From contig DIWE01000036.1 of NCBI GenBank assembly GCA_002423435.1, positions 1,073 through 65,072 of the forward strand: a stretch of 64,000 nucleotides of DNA, written 5' to 3'. Position 1 is the first letter of the stretch. Each line of letters opens with the position of its first letter. The notes below the pieces were generated by a model that worked only from the letters and a program-made list of their open reading frames with translations, was not told the DNA's origin and searched no databases. Below, piece by piece: positions 43,505 through 52,094 of this stretch. This DNA is from Clostridiales bacterium UBA6114. Lineage in GTDB: Bacteria; Bacillota; Clostridia; Oscillospirales; Butyricicoccaceae. Both the position numbers and the translations under genes were made by a program.

Positions 43505-45058
43505 CTACTTCTCGACGGAAGCATCACCAAGCCACAGGTATTCTATAATGGCGCGGTAATCCTTTACATCTTTTCTTGCCGCAAAGATGGTATCGACCGA
43601 GCCCAGAAACAGCCACGCGGCATCGTCATGAACAAACTTCATTGCATCCTGGAGCTTTTTCTCTCGGCTGTCCAGATCTGTGGTCGCCGCAATGTCCTCG
43701 ATCATGCCGTCCAGCGTTTTATTGGTGTAGAACGAGAAATTGGCGCCGGTGCGCAGACCGTCGTACAGCACCGAGTAGCCGTCATAGCTGCCGTATCCCA
43801 GTGATGTGAGGAACAGCCCGTCAAGCTCGCGGCTGGTGCGCGCCTTGGAGAAGGTCGACCAGTCCATGGTTTTGATCTCGGCATTGACACCGATCTTGCC
43901 GAGCTGGGAGGCGATAGCCTCGGCGATTTCCTTGTCCATCGAGAAACGGCCGGGAGAACAGTTGAAGGTGACGGTGAAGCCGTCGGGATAGCCGGCCTCC
44001 GCCAGCAAAGCCTTCGCCGCTTCTTCGTCGTAGGCATACGGCTCGACGGAAGGATTGTAGCCTGTCATGGTTTTACCGACGGGTTGTCCGTAGCTGCTGC
44101 CGGTCCCGCCGAGAATATACTCGAAGATCGAATCCTTGTCGATCGCCATATTGAGCGCCTGTCTGACCTTTACGTTCTGCAGGGGACCCTCTTTTTCAGT
44201 GTTCATGCCCACATATATGACACGGGGGCCTTCGGCGGTGTACACCTCGACGTCAGGGGAGGACTTGAGCTGATCAAGTGCGGATACCGGAACATTCGTG
44301 ATAATGTCGACGTCGCCGGTGAGCAGCGCGGAAACGCGGACGTCGTCTTCAGTGATCGGGACAAACTTGACCGTGTCAATCTTAGGGGTGCCTTTCCAGA
44401 AGTCCGGGAAAGCTTGCAAAGTCAGATGGTCGTCCTTAACCCATTCGACAAATTGGAAGGGGCCCGCACCGACAGGCCGGGTGGCAACCTCTTCCAGAGA
44501 ACGGTTCATTTCGCTCATGGGAAGCATCGACAGAAGCGGCAGCGAATCGGGCAGTGTCGGCATCGGATTCCCGCTTATGATGCGCACGGTCAGATCGTCT
44601 ACCACTTCGGCACCCGTAACGCCCGCAATGTAGCCATAGGTGGACAGACCGGCGGGGGGATTTATAATACGCTCGATATTTGCTTTGATTGTTTCGGCAT
44701 TCAGCGTTTCGCCGTTCTGGAATTTGACGCCCTCACGGAGCTTGAATTCCCAGGTCCTGTCGTCGACCGCGGTCCACTCGGTGGCCAGCGCGCCCGTGAG
44801 CTCGCCGTTTGCATCCCTGGTCAGGAGGGGCTGATGGATCGCAAAGTCGATATTGCATTTGGGAACGCCGCCCGGGGAATGCCCGTCCAGCTGCGCGACG
44901 TCGACGCCCTGCGCCACTATGATTTCCGCGGGCTCGGCGGGATTATTTTCAACAGAAGAACTCCCGGAGGGTTCACTGGGTGTTCCGGAACAGCCGGTAA
45001 CGGCCATGATAAGCGCCATAACGGCGCAAGCCATCATAACAAATCTTCTCTTTTTCAA
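43505..45058 (-). CDS. ABC transporter substrate-binding lipoprotein, SBP_bac_5 (peptide/nickel) family
   Basis: The extracellular receptor of the importer, 517 aa. A lipoprotein signal ends in AVTGC with Cys23 as the lipidation site, followed by a Ser/Pro/Asn-rich linker. The family-5 fold follows (GALATEWTAVDDRTWEFKLR; NVKVRQALNMAIDKDSIFEY). Binding may extend beyond peptides to conjugated amino acids, as is known for this family. The start is a TTG with AAGGAGAG about 8 nt upstream. It follows the M19 gene by 21 bp. Confidence 0.92.
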   Translation of the reverse strand: MKKRRFVMMACAVMALIMAVTGCSGTPSEPSGSSSVENNPAEPAEIIVAQGVDVAQLDGHSPGGVPKCNIDFAIHQPLLTRDANGELTGALATEWTAVDDRTWEFKLREGVKFQNGETLNAETIKANIERIINPPAGLSTYGYIAGVTGAEVVDDLTVRIISGNPMPTLPDSLPLLSMLPMSEMNRSLEEVATRPVGAGPFQFVEWVKDDHLTLQAFPDFWKGTPKIDTVKFVPITEDDVRVSALLTGDVDIITNVPVSALDQLKSSPDVEVYTAEGPRVIYVGMNTEKEGPLQNVKVRQALNMAIDKDSIFEYILGGTGSSYGQPVGKTMTGYNPSVEPYAYDEEAAKALLAEAGYPDGFTVTFNCSPGRFSMDKEIAEAIASQLGKIGVNAEIKTMDWSTFSKARTSRELDGLFLTSLGYGSYDGYSVLYDGLRTGANFSFYTNKTLDGMIEDIAATTDLDSREKKLQDAMKFVHDDAAWLFLGSVDTIFAARKDVKDYRAIIEYLWLGDASVEK

Positions 45059-45079
45059 AATAGAATCTCTCCTTCTTAT

Positions 45080-46090
45080 TTACGCTCCCCAGATTTCCTT
45101 AAAAACCCTGATAAAGTTTCCGCCCAGAATACTTTTGATTTCCTCGTCGCGATACCCCCTTTCCTTGAGGCGGTCGCCGACTTTCGGCCAACAGGAAAAA
45201 TCGCTGAAACCTTCGGCATGTTTTCCGCTCAGGCCGGAAAAAGTCAGCAAAGCCGGAGCCGCCTTGGACAGCAAGACCTGCTCGTCAAGGACATCTCCGA
45301 TGAGGCGATCCGTGCTGATACCAACGTGCTCGACCCCGACTTTTTCGATTACATATTCGATATGGTCAATCAGGTTGTCCACGGTGGGACGCTTTCCGCT
45401 GGTATCGCAGCAAAAAATCGCAACGGGCGTTATGGCGATCACGCCGCCTGTCTCCGCAATCGCTTTGATCTCATCATCGGGCAGGTTGCGGAAATGGTTT
45501 GTAACCGCCTTTATGTTGGAATGGGTGCAGACCACAGGCTTTTTGCTCACCCTGATCGCATCCATCGCAGTCTTGTAGCCGACGTGGGACAGATCCACCG
45601 CGACGCCGATGCGGTTCATCTCCGCAACCACCCTTTTTCCAAGGCTGGTCAGTCCGGAATCGTTCGGCTCCTCGCATCCGCCTCCCAGCGCGTTGCCGCG
45701 CATATAAGTCAGGCTCATGGTGCGCAGACCGAGACGGTGGTAAAGCCGCAGCATTGCGAGATCCTCAAAGATCGCGTTTGCTCCCTGGAACATCGCGATA
45801 TAACCCAGTTTCTTTTCACGCTTCGCGCGTAAGATATCCTCTGTCGTCTCGACCAGCAGCATCTTATCCGGGAAGCGGGAAATCATCCAGTGAAAGTCGT
45901 CAAACCAACGCAGCACAGTGCGCCAGTCCCAGATATCGGTGTCGGCCACTATCGTTTCGGACATCACGCTTACGCCGTTTTTAAGCGCCTGATCGATGAA
46001 CGACTCTCCGTTCTGGCCCGCGGTGGGACGGCGCATCGTCCAGCTTCCCATGGTATCCATTACAATTGCCTCTTCATATGCCTTGTTCAT
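45080..46090 (-). CDS. M19 (renal dipeptidase-like) protein with incomplete metal site
   Basis: A 336-aa protein of the membrane dipeptidase family, whose members cleave dipeptides at a di-zinc site. The C-terminal ligands are visible: AVDLSHVGYKTAMDAI with His, THSNIKAVTNHFRNLPDD with a second His and the H-RN motif, and an Asp in VGISTDR. The N-terminal His-x-Asp is absent (IVMDTMGSWTM stands there), and the bridging Glu region reads AMFQGANAI instead of E-GG. It may use an altered metal site or have a different activity. The ATG at 46090 has AAAGGA 10 nt upstream. It is embedded among the transporter genes. Confidence 0.86.
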   Translation of the reverse strand: MNKAYEEAIVMDTMGSWTMRRPTAGQNGESFIDQALKNGVSVMSETIVADTDIWDWRTVLRWFDDFHWMISRFPDKMLLVETTEDILRAKREKKLGYIAMFQGANAIFEDLAMLRLYHRLGLRTMSLTYMRGNALGGGCEEPNDSGLTSLGKRVVAEMNRIGVAVDLSHVGYKTAMDAIRVSKKPVVCTHSNIKAVTNHFRNLPDDEIKAIAETGGVIAITPVAIFCCDTSGKRPTVDNLIDHIEYVIEKVGVEHVGISTDRLIGDVLDEQVLLSKAAPALLTFSGLSGKHAEGFSDFSCWPKVGDRLKERGYRDEEIKSILGGNFIRVFKEIWGA

Positions 46091-46137
46091 CTTTTTCAAT
46101 TCCTTTCGCTTATAACTTCTGCGATACAGGACAGAAA

Positions 46138-46986
46138 TCATGCATCCAGTTTCGGATCAAGATAATCCCTGAACCAATCGCCCACAAGGTTGATTCCAAA
46201 CACCAGAAAGAATATGGCGAGACCCGGAAATACCGAAACCCACCATGCAGAGGTAAAATAGGACCGACCGTCCGAAAGCATGCCTCCCCAAGTCGGTGTC
46301 GGCGCCGGAATTCCCAGACCTAAAAAGCCCAGCGTCGCCTCCATGATAATCATGCGGGACATTTCCAGCGTTGCCATGATAATGATGCTCGACGCCACAT
46401 TCGGAAGCAGGTATCGGATAATGGTCAGCCACGTCGGTACGCCTATGGCCTTTGCGGCCTGTACGAATTCCTTCTCGCGCAGTACCAGCACCTCGCTGCG
46501 GACCAGCCGGGTAAAGCGCACCCATCCGCTGAGCGCCAGAATAAATATAATGCTGGACATGCTCGGCTTGAGCAGAGCCGCCGCAACCACCGCCAAAAGT
46601 ATAAACGGGAAGGACAGCTGGATATCGGCCAGACGCATGATGACCGTATCGACGCCCTTGCCGAACAGGCCGCTGATCAGCCCGAGAAAGGTCCCGATCA
46701 GCATCGAAAGCGCCGTGGCGGCAAAGCCGACGCTGATGGAAATCCTGCCCCCGTACAGAATCCTTGTCAGGATATCGCGTCCGAGATAATCGGTGCCCAA
46801 AAGATAAGCGTTCCCTTCCTCATCGACATAGCCGGGGGCGCGAAGCCGCAGCGCAAGGCTGTCGCTGTTGGGAGAATAGGGTGAAAGGCAGGGACCGACG
46901 ATCGAAAGCAGGATAAACAACAGAATAATCGCAAGCCCGATTACGGCCATTTTATTTTTGAAAAGGCTTTTCATCAGTTTTTTCAT
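46138..46986 (-). CDS. dppC: Peptide ABC transporter permease, DppC/OppC type
   Basis: The second membrane subunit, 282 aa. It has the OppC N-terminal helix (KMAVIGLAIILLFILLSIVG), the LLGTDYLGRDILTRILYGGR motif and the EAA loop FVQAAKAIGVPTWLTIIRYL, then LGFLGLGIPAPTPTWG. The start at 46986 overlaps the dppF stop codon by 4 nt (ATGA), with GGAGAGG 7 nt upstream, so the two are translationally coupled. It precedes the M19 gene by 47 bp. Confidence 0.93.
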   Translation of the reverse strand: MKKLMKSLFKNKMAVIGLAIILLFILLSIVGPCLSPYSPNSDSLALRLRAPGYVDEEGNAYLLGTDYLGRDILTRILYGGRISISVGFAATALSMLIGTFLGLISGLFGKGVDTVIMRLADIQLSFPFILLAVVAAALLKPSMSSIIFILALSGWVRFTRLVRSEVLVLREKEFVQAAKAIGVPTWLTIIRYLLPNVASSIIIMATLEMSRMIIMEATLGFLGLGIPAPTPTWGGMLSDGRSYFTSAWWVSVFPGLAIFFLVFGINLVGDWFRDYLDPKLDA

Positions 46987-48005
46987 GTTTTTGCCTCTCC
47001 GTTTAGTTGATTCACCATGTGACATGCGGCGCAGTGCCCTTCGGAACATTCCGCGAGCAGCGGTTTTTCCTCACTGCACACCTTTGTCGCAAACCGGCAT
47101 CTGGTATGGAAACAGCATCCCGACGGCGGGTTTAGGGGACTCGGCACATCTCCCTTTAAGATAATTCGTTCTACTTTCAGCTCGGGGTCCGGGACTGGGA
47201 TTGCCGACATCAAAGCCTGGGTATAGGGATGCTTGGGGTTTCTGCAGATTTCGTCGCGGTCGGCCACCTCCACCAACCGCCCCAGGTACATCACGCCGAT
47301 CCGGTTGGAGATATGCTGAACCGTAGCAATGCCGTGCGCAATAAATAAATATGTAAGCTTAAATTCCTTTTGCAGATCGTCCAAAAGGTTCAGGATCTGG
47401 GATTGTATCGAGACATCCAGCGCGGAAACGGGCTCGTCGCAAACGATGAATTTGGGATTGAGCGCCAGCGCCCTCGCGATGCCGATTCTCTGCCTTTGCC
47501 CGCCGGAAAATTCATGAGGGTAGCGCTCTTTCTGATAGGACGCGAGACCGACAACCTCCATCAGGTAATCAACCCTTTTTTCCCGTTCACGCTTTTCGGC
47601 CATATGGTGGACCCACATCGGCTCTTCGATGATCGTCTTCACAGTCATTCTCGGGTTTAAGGAAGAGTAAGGGTCCTGAAAGATGATCTGCATCTTTTCC
47701 CGCCGTCGCCGCAGCTGGTAGCTGTTCAGATGAGTGATATTCTCGCCGTCAAGAATAATTTCGCCTGCTGTCGGCTCAATAAGCCGTAAAATCGTCTTGC
47801 CCAGAGTGCTTTTCCCGCAGCCCGATTCTCCTACCAATCCGAAGGTTTCCCCCCGATAGATCGAAAGGGAAACATCATCTACGGCTTTGATATAATTGAT
47901 CTTGCTGGAAAGGAGATTTTTTTTGCTGGGGAAATAAGTCTTCAAATTCCGCACTGTCAACAATGGAGCCTGTTCTTTTCGCAGTATGCTTTCTTCCATC
48001 GACAT
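46983..48005 (-). CDS. dppF: Peptide ABC transporter ATP-binding protein, DppF/OppF type
   Basis: One of the two ATPases, 340 aa. Walker A GESGCGKS (about 59-66), Q-loop QDPYSSLNPRM, signature FSGGQRQRIGIARAL, Walker B FIVCDEP and the switch His are all present. The switch reads LFIAHGIA rather than the common HD pair. The C-terminal oligopeptide/dipeptide domain has a cysteine-rich segment (GCCFHTRCRFATKVC) found in this subfamily, which may hold an iron-sulfur cluster. GGAGGG precedes the ATG by 9 nt. Confidence 0.94.
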   Translation of the reverse strand: MSMEESILRKEQAPLLTVRNLKTYFPSKKNLLSSKINYIKAVDDVSLSIYRGETFGLVGESGCGKSTLGKTILRLIEPTAGEIILDGENITHLNSYQLRRRREKMQIIFQDPYSSLNPRMTVKTIIEEPMWVHHMAEKREREKRVDYLMEVVGLASYQKERYPHEFSGGQRQRIGIARALALNPKFIVCDEPVSALDVSIQSQILNLLDDLQKEFKLTYLFIAHGIATVQHISNRIGVMYLGRLVEVADRDEICRNPKHPYTQALMSAIPVPDPELKVERIILKGDVPSPLNPPSGCCFHTRCRFATKVCSEEKPLLAECSEGHCAACHMVNQLNGEAKT

Positions 48006-48023
48006 TTACGACATCCCTCCTTG

Positions 48024-49004
48024 TCAGCCCGATGCCTTTTGGCAAAGCCAGCAGGCTACCTGATGGCCCTGCGCTGTCTGTATAACCGGCGGCTGTTCTT
48101 TTGTACAGATGTCCTGCTTACATTCACACCTCGGGTGAAATCTGCATCCTTGAGGCATTTGGTGGGGATTCGGAACCATGCCTTGAATCACATGCAGCTT
48201 TTTCTTCTCCTGATTCAGCCTGGGAACCGATGCGAGCAGACCTTTCGTATATGGATGCTGCGGATTTTTAAACAGCGAAACAACATCGCTTTTTTCAACA
48301 ATTTTCCCCGCATACATGACCGCAACCTTGTCCGCTATGCCCGCTACCACGCCCACGTCATGGGTAATCAGCATTACCGCCATACCCATCTCATCCTTCA
48401 GGTCCCTGATGAGCTCGAGAATCTGCGCCTGAATCGTCACATCCAGCGCCGTTGTCGGTTCATCGGCAATCAGCAGCCTGGGCTGGCAGGCCAGCGCCAT
48501 TGCGATCATGACGCGCTGCCTCATACCGCCCGACATTTGATGGGGATATTCCTTCGAGCGCCGCTGAGGATCCGGGATTCCGACCAGACGCAGCATATCC
48601 GCCGCCTTTTCCATCGCCTGCCTGCGCCCCAGCTTCTGATGGAGGCGGATTACCTCGGCAATCTGAAATCCACAGGTGCAGACCGGATTCAAGGACGTCA
48701 TCGGCTCCTGAAAAATCATGGAGATTTCATTCCCCCGGATCTTTTCCATCTCCGACTCTTTCTTTTTCAGAAGATCTTGTCCTTCAAAAAGGATCTCCCC
48801 GTCTAGAATCCTGCCGGGGGGGATTTGCAGCAGCCGCATGATCGAAAGCGACGTAATGCTTTTCCCGCATCCCGATTCGCCGACAATTCCCAGGGTTTCC
48901 CCTTCGTTGATCGAGAAATTTACCCCGTCTACGGCAGGAACGACTCCTTCATCAGTGTAAAAATATGTTTTAAGACCTTTAACTTCCAGAAGCGTGTTCG
49001 GCAC
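48024..49004 (-). CDS. dppD: Peptide ABC transporter ATP-binding protein, DppD/OppD type
   Basis: The partner ATPase, 326 aa, and the first gene of the island. Walker A GESGCGKS (about 43-50), Q-loop QEPMTSLNPVC, signature MSGGMRQRVMIAMAL, Walker B LLIADEPTTALD and switch LITHDVGVVAG are intact. The C-terminal oligopeptide domain ends with four cysteines (GCRFHPRCECKQDIC). The start is a GTG with AAGGTGGG upstream. It is 18 bp before dppF. A SigA promoter lies about 290 bp upstream. Confidence 0.94.
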   Translation of the reverse strand: MPNTLLEVKGLKTYFYTDEGVVPAVDGVNFSINEGETLGIVGESGCGKSITSLSIMRLLQIPPGRILDGEILFEGQDLLKKKESEMEKIRGNEISMIFQEPMTSLNPVCTCGFQIAEVIRLHQKLGRRQAMEKAADMLRLVGIPDPQRRSKEYPHQMSGGMRQRVMIAMALACQPRLLIADEPTTALDVTIQAQILELIRDLKDEMGMAVMLITHDVGVVAGIADKVAVMYAGKIVEKSDVVSLFKNPQHPYTKGLLASVPRLNQEKKKLHVIQGMVPNPHQMPQGCRFHPRCECKQDICTKEQPPVIQTAQGHQVACWLCQKASG

Positions 49005-49246
49005 CCTTTAGTCCCACCTTATACTTTGATTTCTTTCTTCTCCGGCATAAGCATCAATCAAATATTATGGAAAAAATTTCAGATTCAATGCTTCTTGAAA
49101 CGATACCGCTTTCCGTAAGAAGCCGTTTCGGCGCTTTTGCCGACATTCGGATGGTTAACAATTGTTTCTATGTAAAAACGAAAGATCTCAAATCATTTCT
49201 TGCAGATCAATCCATGGCATAAAGGTGGCAGCACTCATTATGTTTT

Positions 49247-49287
49247 AAGTTAAAAGTTTTACTAAATATTGGTTCAAATTTTAACTT
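49247..49287. promoter_or_regulatory. AT-rich inverted repeat downstream of the island promoter
   Basis: AAGTTAAAA (49247-49255) and TTTTAACTT (49279-49287) form a 9-bp dyad with a 23-nt centre, directly downstream of the -10 of the dppD promoter. It is a candidate operator for the island's RpiR regulator, or a leader hairpin. Confidence 0.4.
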
Positions 49288-49293
49288 TTGTTA

Positions 49294-49322
49294 ATTATAA
49301 CACGTCTTTTACAAAATCACAA
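49294..49322 (-). promoter_or_regulatory. SigA-type promoter of the peptide island
   Basis: On the minus strand TTGTGA (49317-49322), 17 nt, TATAAT (49294-49299), giving a leader of about 280 nt before dppD. The gap 49005-49620 also holds the dyad at 49247-49287, the long hairpin at 49494-49538 and a short AGGCT/AGCCT stem with T6 at 49545-49569; I see no gene in it. Confidence 0.6.
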
Positions 49323-49493
49323 TATTTTTTTCATCATTTCTTTACTGTGCTAATACAAAAAAGTATTGGTTAAAAACCCCCATATATAGCAAAAATATTT
49401 GAAAACAATAGGCAGGGGGAAGGTGTTCTTCTTGCAGAATAAGGGCAAAATGCTTCCGGATAAAATATGGACGATGGGCTTCTTGAAAACGGG

Positions 49494-49538
49494 AAGGCCG
49501 TGACAGTCATACTTTTTGAATATGACTGTCACGGCCTT
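49494..49538. repeat. Perfect 18-bp-arm hairpin
   Basis: AAGGCCGTGACAGTCATA (49494-49511), a 9-nt loop, and the exact complement (49521-49538). It lies about 80 bp past the stop of the 49621 gene on the minus strand, but no T run follows the stem there. It is either a poor terminator or a palindromic repeat. Confidence 0.7.
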
Positions 49539-49620
49539 ATTGATAGGCTGCTTCTAAAGAGCCTTTTTTGATTATATAGAGGCGAAGTGTGACGCTCCAC
49601 AGACCGCCACGGGCGCTTGC

Positions 49621-50196
49621 CTATGCGCGGCCGTTATAATAGGCGATAACGCTTGCGCTGCCGGACGACACCGTGACGGAAAGCCGCGCGTACCTCATCG
49701 TCGCTGTAACCGACCCGATATAGTTGCCGACCCCCGAAATCGAGCCGGAGCTATCGGTAATCGTTGTGAAATATGCGTTGTCGTTTATGGGCGCGACCTG
49801 GACGGCCAGCGTAAGCGAGGCGCCCGTCGTGGTGTTTCGGAGAAAGAAGCTGTTTTCGCTGTACGCGCTGATGTCGGTCGTCAGAAGAGGGGTCGTGCCC
49901 GAAACGGTTGTCGAAACGTTGTTTTCAACGAACCCCTTGCCGCTTACCTGCACGGAGTCCTCGCTGCCGTTTAACGCGCGGATATCGAGACCGTTCGCCG
50001 TTACAAGGACGCTGTCCGTCGATGAGTTTAAGTCCCTGATATCGAGGTTTGTCGCCGTGACGCCGACGGCGCTTTCCGGGGAAAAGAGGAAACGGCCGTC
50101 AGCATCGACCGCGATCGCGCGGAGCATAGCGCCGTCTGAGCCGTAGATCACGGTTTTCAGATTGTCCGGTTCATTGTTGTTGACGAAGTAGTTCAT
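49621..50196 (-). CDS. DUF6385-like protein, copy 2
   Basis: A 191-aa protein I cannot assign functionally; it resembles the DUF6385-type proteins of Firmicutes (family call from memory). The centre holds repeated units of the pattern DIR-L-N/G-S-x-DSV-V (TNLDIRDLNSSTDSVLVTAN and GLDIRALNGSEDSVQVSGKG), followed by a beta-rich C-terminal half. There is no signal peptide or membrane segment. Its upstream neighbour has the same layout, so the two are ancient duplicates. The ATG at 50196 has GGAG 8 nt upstream and lies 19 bp after the paralogue. A spore-surface or exposed structural role is only speculation. Confidence 0.75.
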   Translation of the reverse strand: MNYFVNNNEPDNLKTVIYGSDGAMLRAIAVDADGRFLFSPESAVGVTATNLDIRDLNSSTDSVLVTANGLDIRALNGSEDSVQVSGKGFVENNVSTTVSGTTPLLTTDISAYSENSFFLRNTTTGASLTLAVQVAPINDNAYFTTITDSSGSISGVGNYIGSVTATMRYARLSVTVSSGSASVIAYYNGRA

Positions 50197-50215
50197 AGGC
50201 TTTTCTCCGTGCAAG

Positions 50216-50815
50216 CTAGGATTGCGCGAAATAGTTTACCGCAGCGTTTCCGACAGCGAGCGCGGCGGTTATCCTGATGCGCGCGAATTTCATGAGCATG
50301 CTGGGCACAAAGATGAGGTTGCCGCCGGCGATCAGGGAAAACGAGCTGCCGTCGGTCACGTAATAGGAGTCGATGTCGGCGGGCGCGATCTCAAGGCTTA
50401 CCGTAACGGCTACGCCGATACCCGTATTCCTGACATGATAGACATTGGTTTTGTAGGAGCTTAAGTTTTTTGTCAGAAAGGTGGAGGAGCTGAGTATTTG
50501 AATCGAGCCCGATTCGGAATCCGTGACATAGGTTTTGCCGCGTATTTCCACCGAGTCCTGCGCGCCGCTCAAGCCTCTGACGTCGATGTCGGTACCGGTG
50601 ATAAATAGGCTGTCGGAGGCGGGGGACAGGGGTCTGATGTCAAAATCCGTCGCGGTAATCGGCACAAAAAGAGACGGGGACAGGACCGGCCGCCCCGCCG
50701 TGTCGGTGCGAAGCGGCAGGTTCTCCCCGGATGCGCTTGCATATATTGCGGATTTATATCTTGCTTTTGCATAATTAAATATACTCTCGTTGATACCGGA
50801 TCTCTCCCCCTGCAT
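50216..50815 (-). CDS. DUF6385-like protein, copy 1
   Basis: A 199-aa paralogue of the next gene, with the same order of parts: an N-terminal segment with KSAIYASASGENLPLRTD, two DIR/DVR-type repeats (DFDIRPLSPASDSLFITG and DIDVRGLSGAQDSVEIRG), and a C-terminal beta-rich half (YHVRNTGIGVAVTVSLEIAP). The function is unknown. The ATG at 50815 has no clear ribosome site, while a GGGGGAG run lies just inside the reading frame, so the true start may be a downstream non-ATG codon. It is divergent from the CBO0543-type gene. Confidence 0.72.
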   Translation of the reverse strand: MQGERSGINESIFNYAKARYKSAIYASASGENLPLRTDTAGRPVLSPSLFVPITATDFDIRPLSPASDSLFITGTDIDVRGLSGAQDSVEIRGKTYVTDSESGSIQILSSSTFLTKNLSSYKTNVYHVRNTGIGVAVTVSLEIAPADIDSYYVTDGSSFSLIAGGNLIFVPSMLMKFARIRITAALAVGNAAVNYFAQS

Positions 50816-50991
50816 ATTATCTGCAATATCAACTTATGTAACTGTGCCGATATATGTGAAACGATCGCGGCGCAGGGCATTTCCGTCACGACGGACGGGC
50901 GGCCACCTTTGAGGGGCTGATTTATCCTTTATACATAAATAGCCCCCAATAAGGGAAAATATGAAGTAAAAATGTGTTTGAAGGGAATGCG

Positions 50992-51492
50992 ATGTATAGG
51001 ATTGCCTTGTCGGCACTGTTCGGGGTCATTTGCTATCGATGGGGGAACTTAAGGAACTGGAAGGAATATTATCCTACGATTTTATTTTATATCATCGGGG
51101 ATCTATCCTATAATCTTTTGTTCCACGAAAAGATGCTCTGGCAATTTCAGAATCTGGTAAGTCATATGTTCAGCGATTATTTTATCGCATTCTTTGTTTC
51201 GCCGTTTGCCATTATCTTATTTTTAACCCACTTTCCGGCGGGATTTTGGAAAAGGATCATGTATATGCTCGCCTGGGCGCTTGTCATTACCTTATTGGAG
51301 AGCTTTTCCTATGCTCTTGGTTTAATAACATACGATAACGGATGGAGCATTGCCTTATCATTTGTTTTCGACTATTTTATGGGCCTGATGATCTGGATAC
51401 ACTATAAAAAACCGCTTCTCGCATGGCCGTTATCCCTGGGAGTGGCGCTTATTATGCTTTATGTGTTCAAAGTACCGCTGGACGGCATTTAG
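50992..51492 (+). CDS. CBO0543-type multi-pass membrane protein A
   Basis: A 166-aa integral membrane protein with about five hydrophobic helices. The N-terminal part (WGNLRNWKEYYPTILFYIIG) and the spacing of aromatic and proline residues match CBO0543-family proteins of Clostridia and Bacilli, whose function is unknown. The ATG at 50992 has AAGGG 6 nt upstream; an in-frame GTG at 50974 lacks one. A second member of the same type follows 15 bp downstream, so they are co-transcribed and may form a heteromer (inference). Confidence 0.8.
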   Translation: MYRIALSALFGVICYRWGNLRNWKEYYPTILFYIIGDLSYNLLFHEKMLWQFQNLVSHMFSDYFIAFFVSPFAIILFLTHFPAGFWKRIMYMLAWALVITLLESFSYALGLITYDNGWSIALSFVFDYFMGLMIWIHYKKPLLAWPLSLGVALIMLYVFKVPLDGI

Positions 51493-51507
51493 TAGAGGAA
51501 TGTTTTT

Positions 51508-52074
51508 ATGTTTTCATATAATTTTATCGATCCCGAGCTGGCAGAGAAGATTGAAAATGCAAATAATAAATTTCATGAGGCAAATGCCGATGTTTTCCGC
51601 CTGTGGGTCAGCGACATGGTTTTTTCATGGCAGTGGTGGGTTGTTGTGGCACTGACGGTGCTGCCATGGGTTTTCTGGTTTATCGTCAGGCGGAAGGAAT
51701 GCTCGGACCGCCTGCTGTATGCCGGATTCATCACCATGATCATGGCTTCCTATCTCGATATGACGGGTATGTCAATAGGTTTATGGAGCTATAATATCCG
51801 GATTTTCCCGATGATTTCTTCGTGCATGCCCTGGAATTTCACAATGATGCCCGTGGCGGCCATGCTTTTTTACCAGTACAAGCCAAGGATGAATCCGATC
51901 ATAAAAGCGGTGGCTTTTTCAACGATCGGCTCATTTATGATTGAGCCCCTTTTCAGATGGATGGGCATATATAATCCGCTGAAATGGAAGTCTTACTATT
52001 CCTTCCCGATTTATATCATTATTTATTTAATCGGAAACAGAATGGTCAAAAAAAATCGCTTTGAAAAGCCGTAG
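51508..52074 (+). CDS. CBO0543-type multi-pass membrane protein B
   Basis: A 188-aa membrane protein with a soluble N-terminal helix (about 1-35, IDPELAEKIENANNKFHEAN) and about five membrane helices. It shares the family style of its upstream neighbour (LDMTGMSIGLWSYNIRIFPM; then MPWNFTMMPVAAMLFYQYKP). No catalytic motif is evident. GAGG lies 9 nt before the ATG. It is convergent with the glycosidase-domain gene, only 20 bp away. Confidence 0.8.
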   Translation: MFSYNFIDPELAEKIENANNKFHEANADVFRLWVSDMVFSWQWWVVVALTVLPWVFWFIVRRKECSDRLLYAGFITMIMASYLDMTGMSIGLWSYNIRIFPMISSCMPWNFTMMPVAAMLFYQYKPRMNPIIKAVAFSTIGSFMIEPLFRWMGIYNPLKWKSYYSFPIYIIIYLIGNRMVKKNRFEKP

Positions 52075-52094
52075 CTTAACCGGGTTTTTGCCGG

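Noticed and set aside
44084..45832. 582-codon open frame on the plus strand
   Set aside because: It spans antisense across the binding-protein and M19 genes, both of which have clear domains and ribosome sites. The length reflects codon bias on the other strand.
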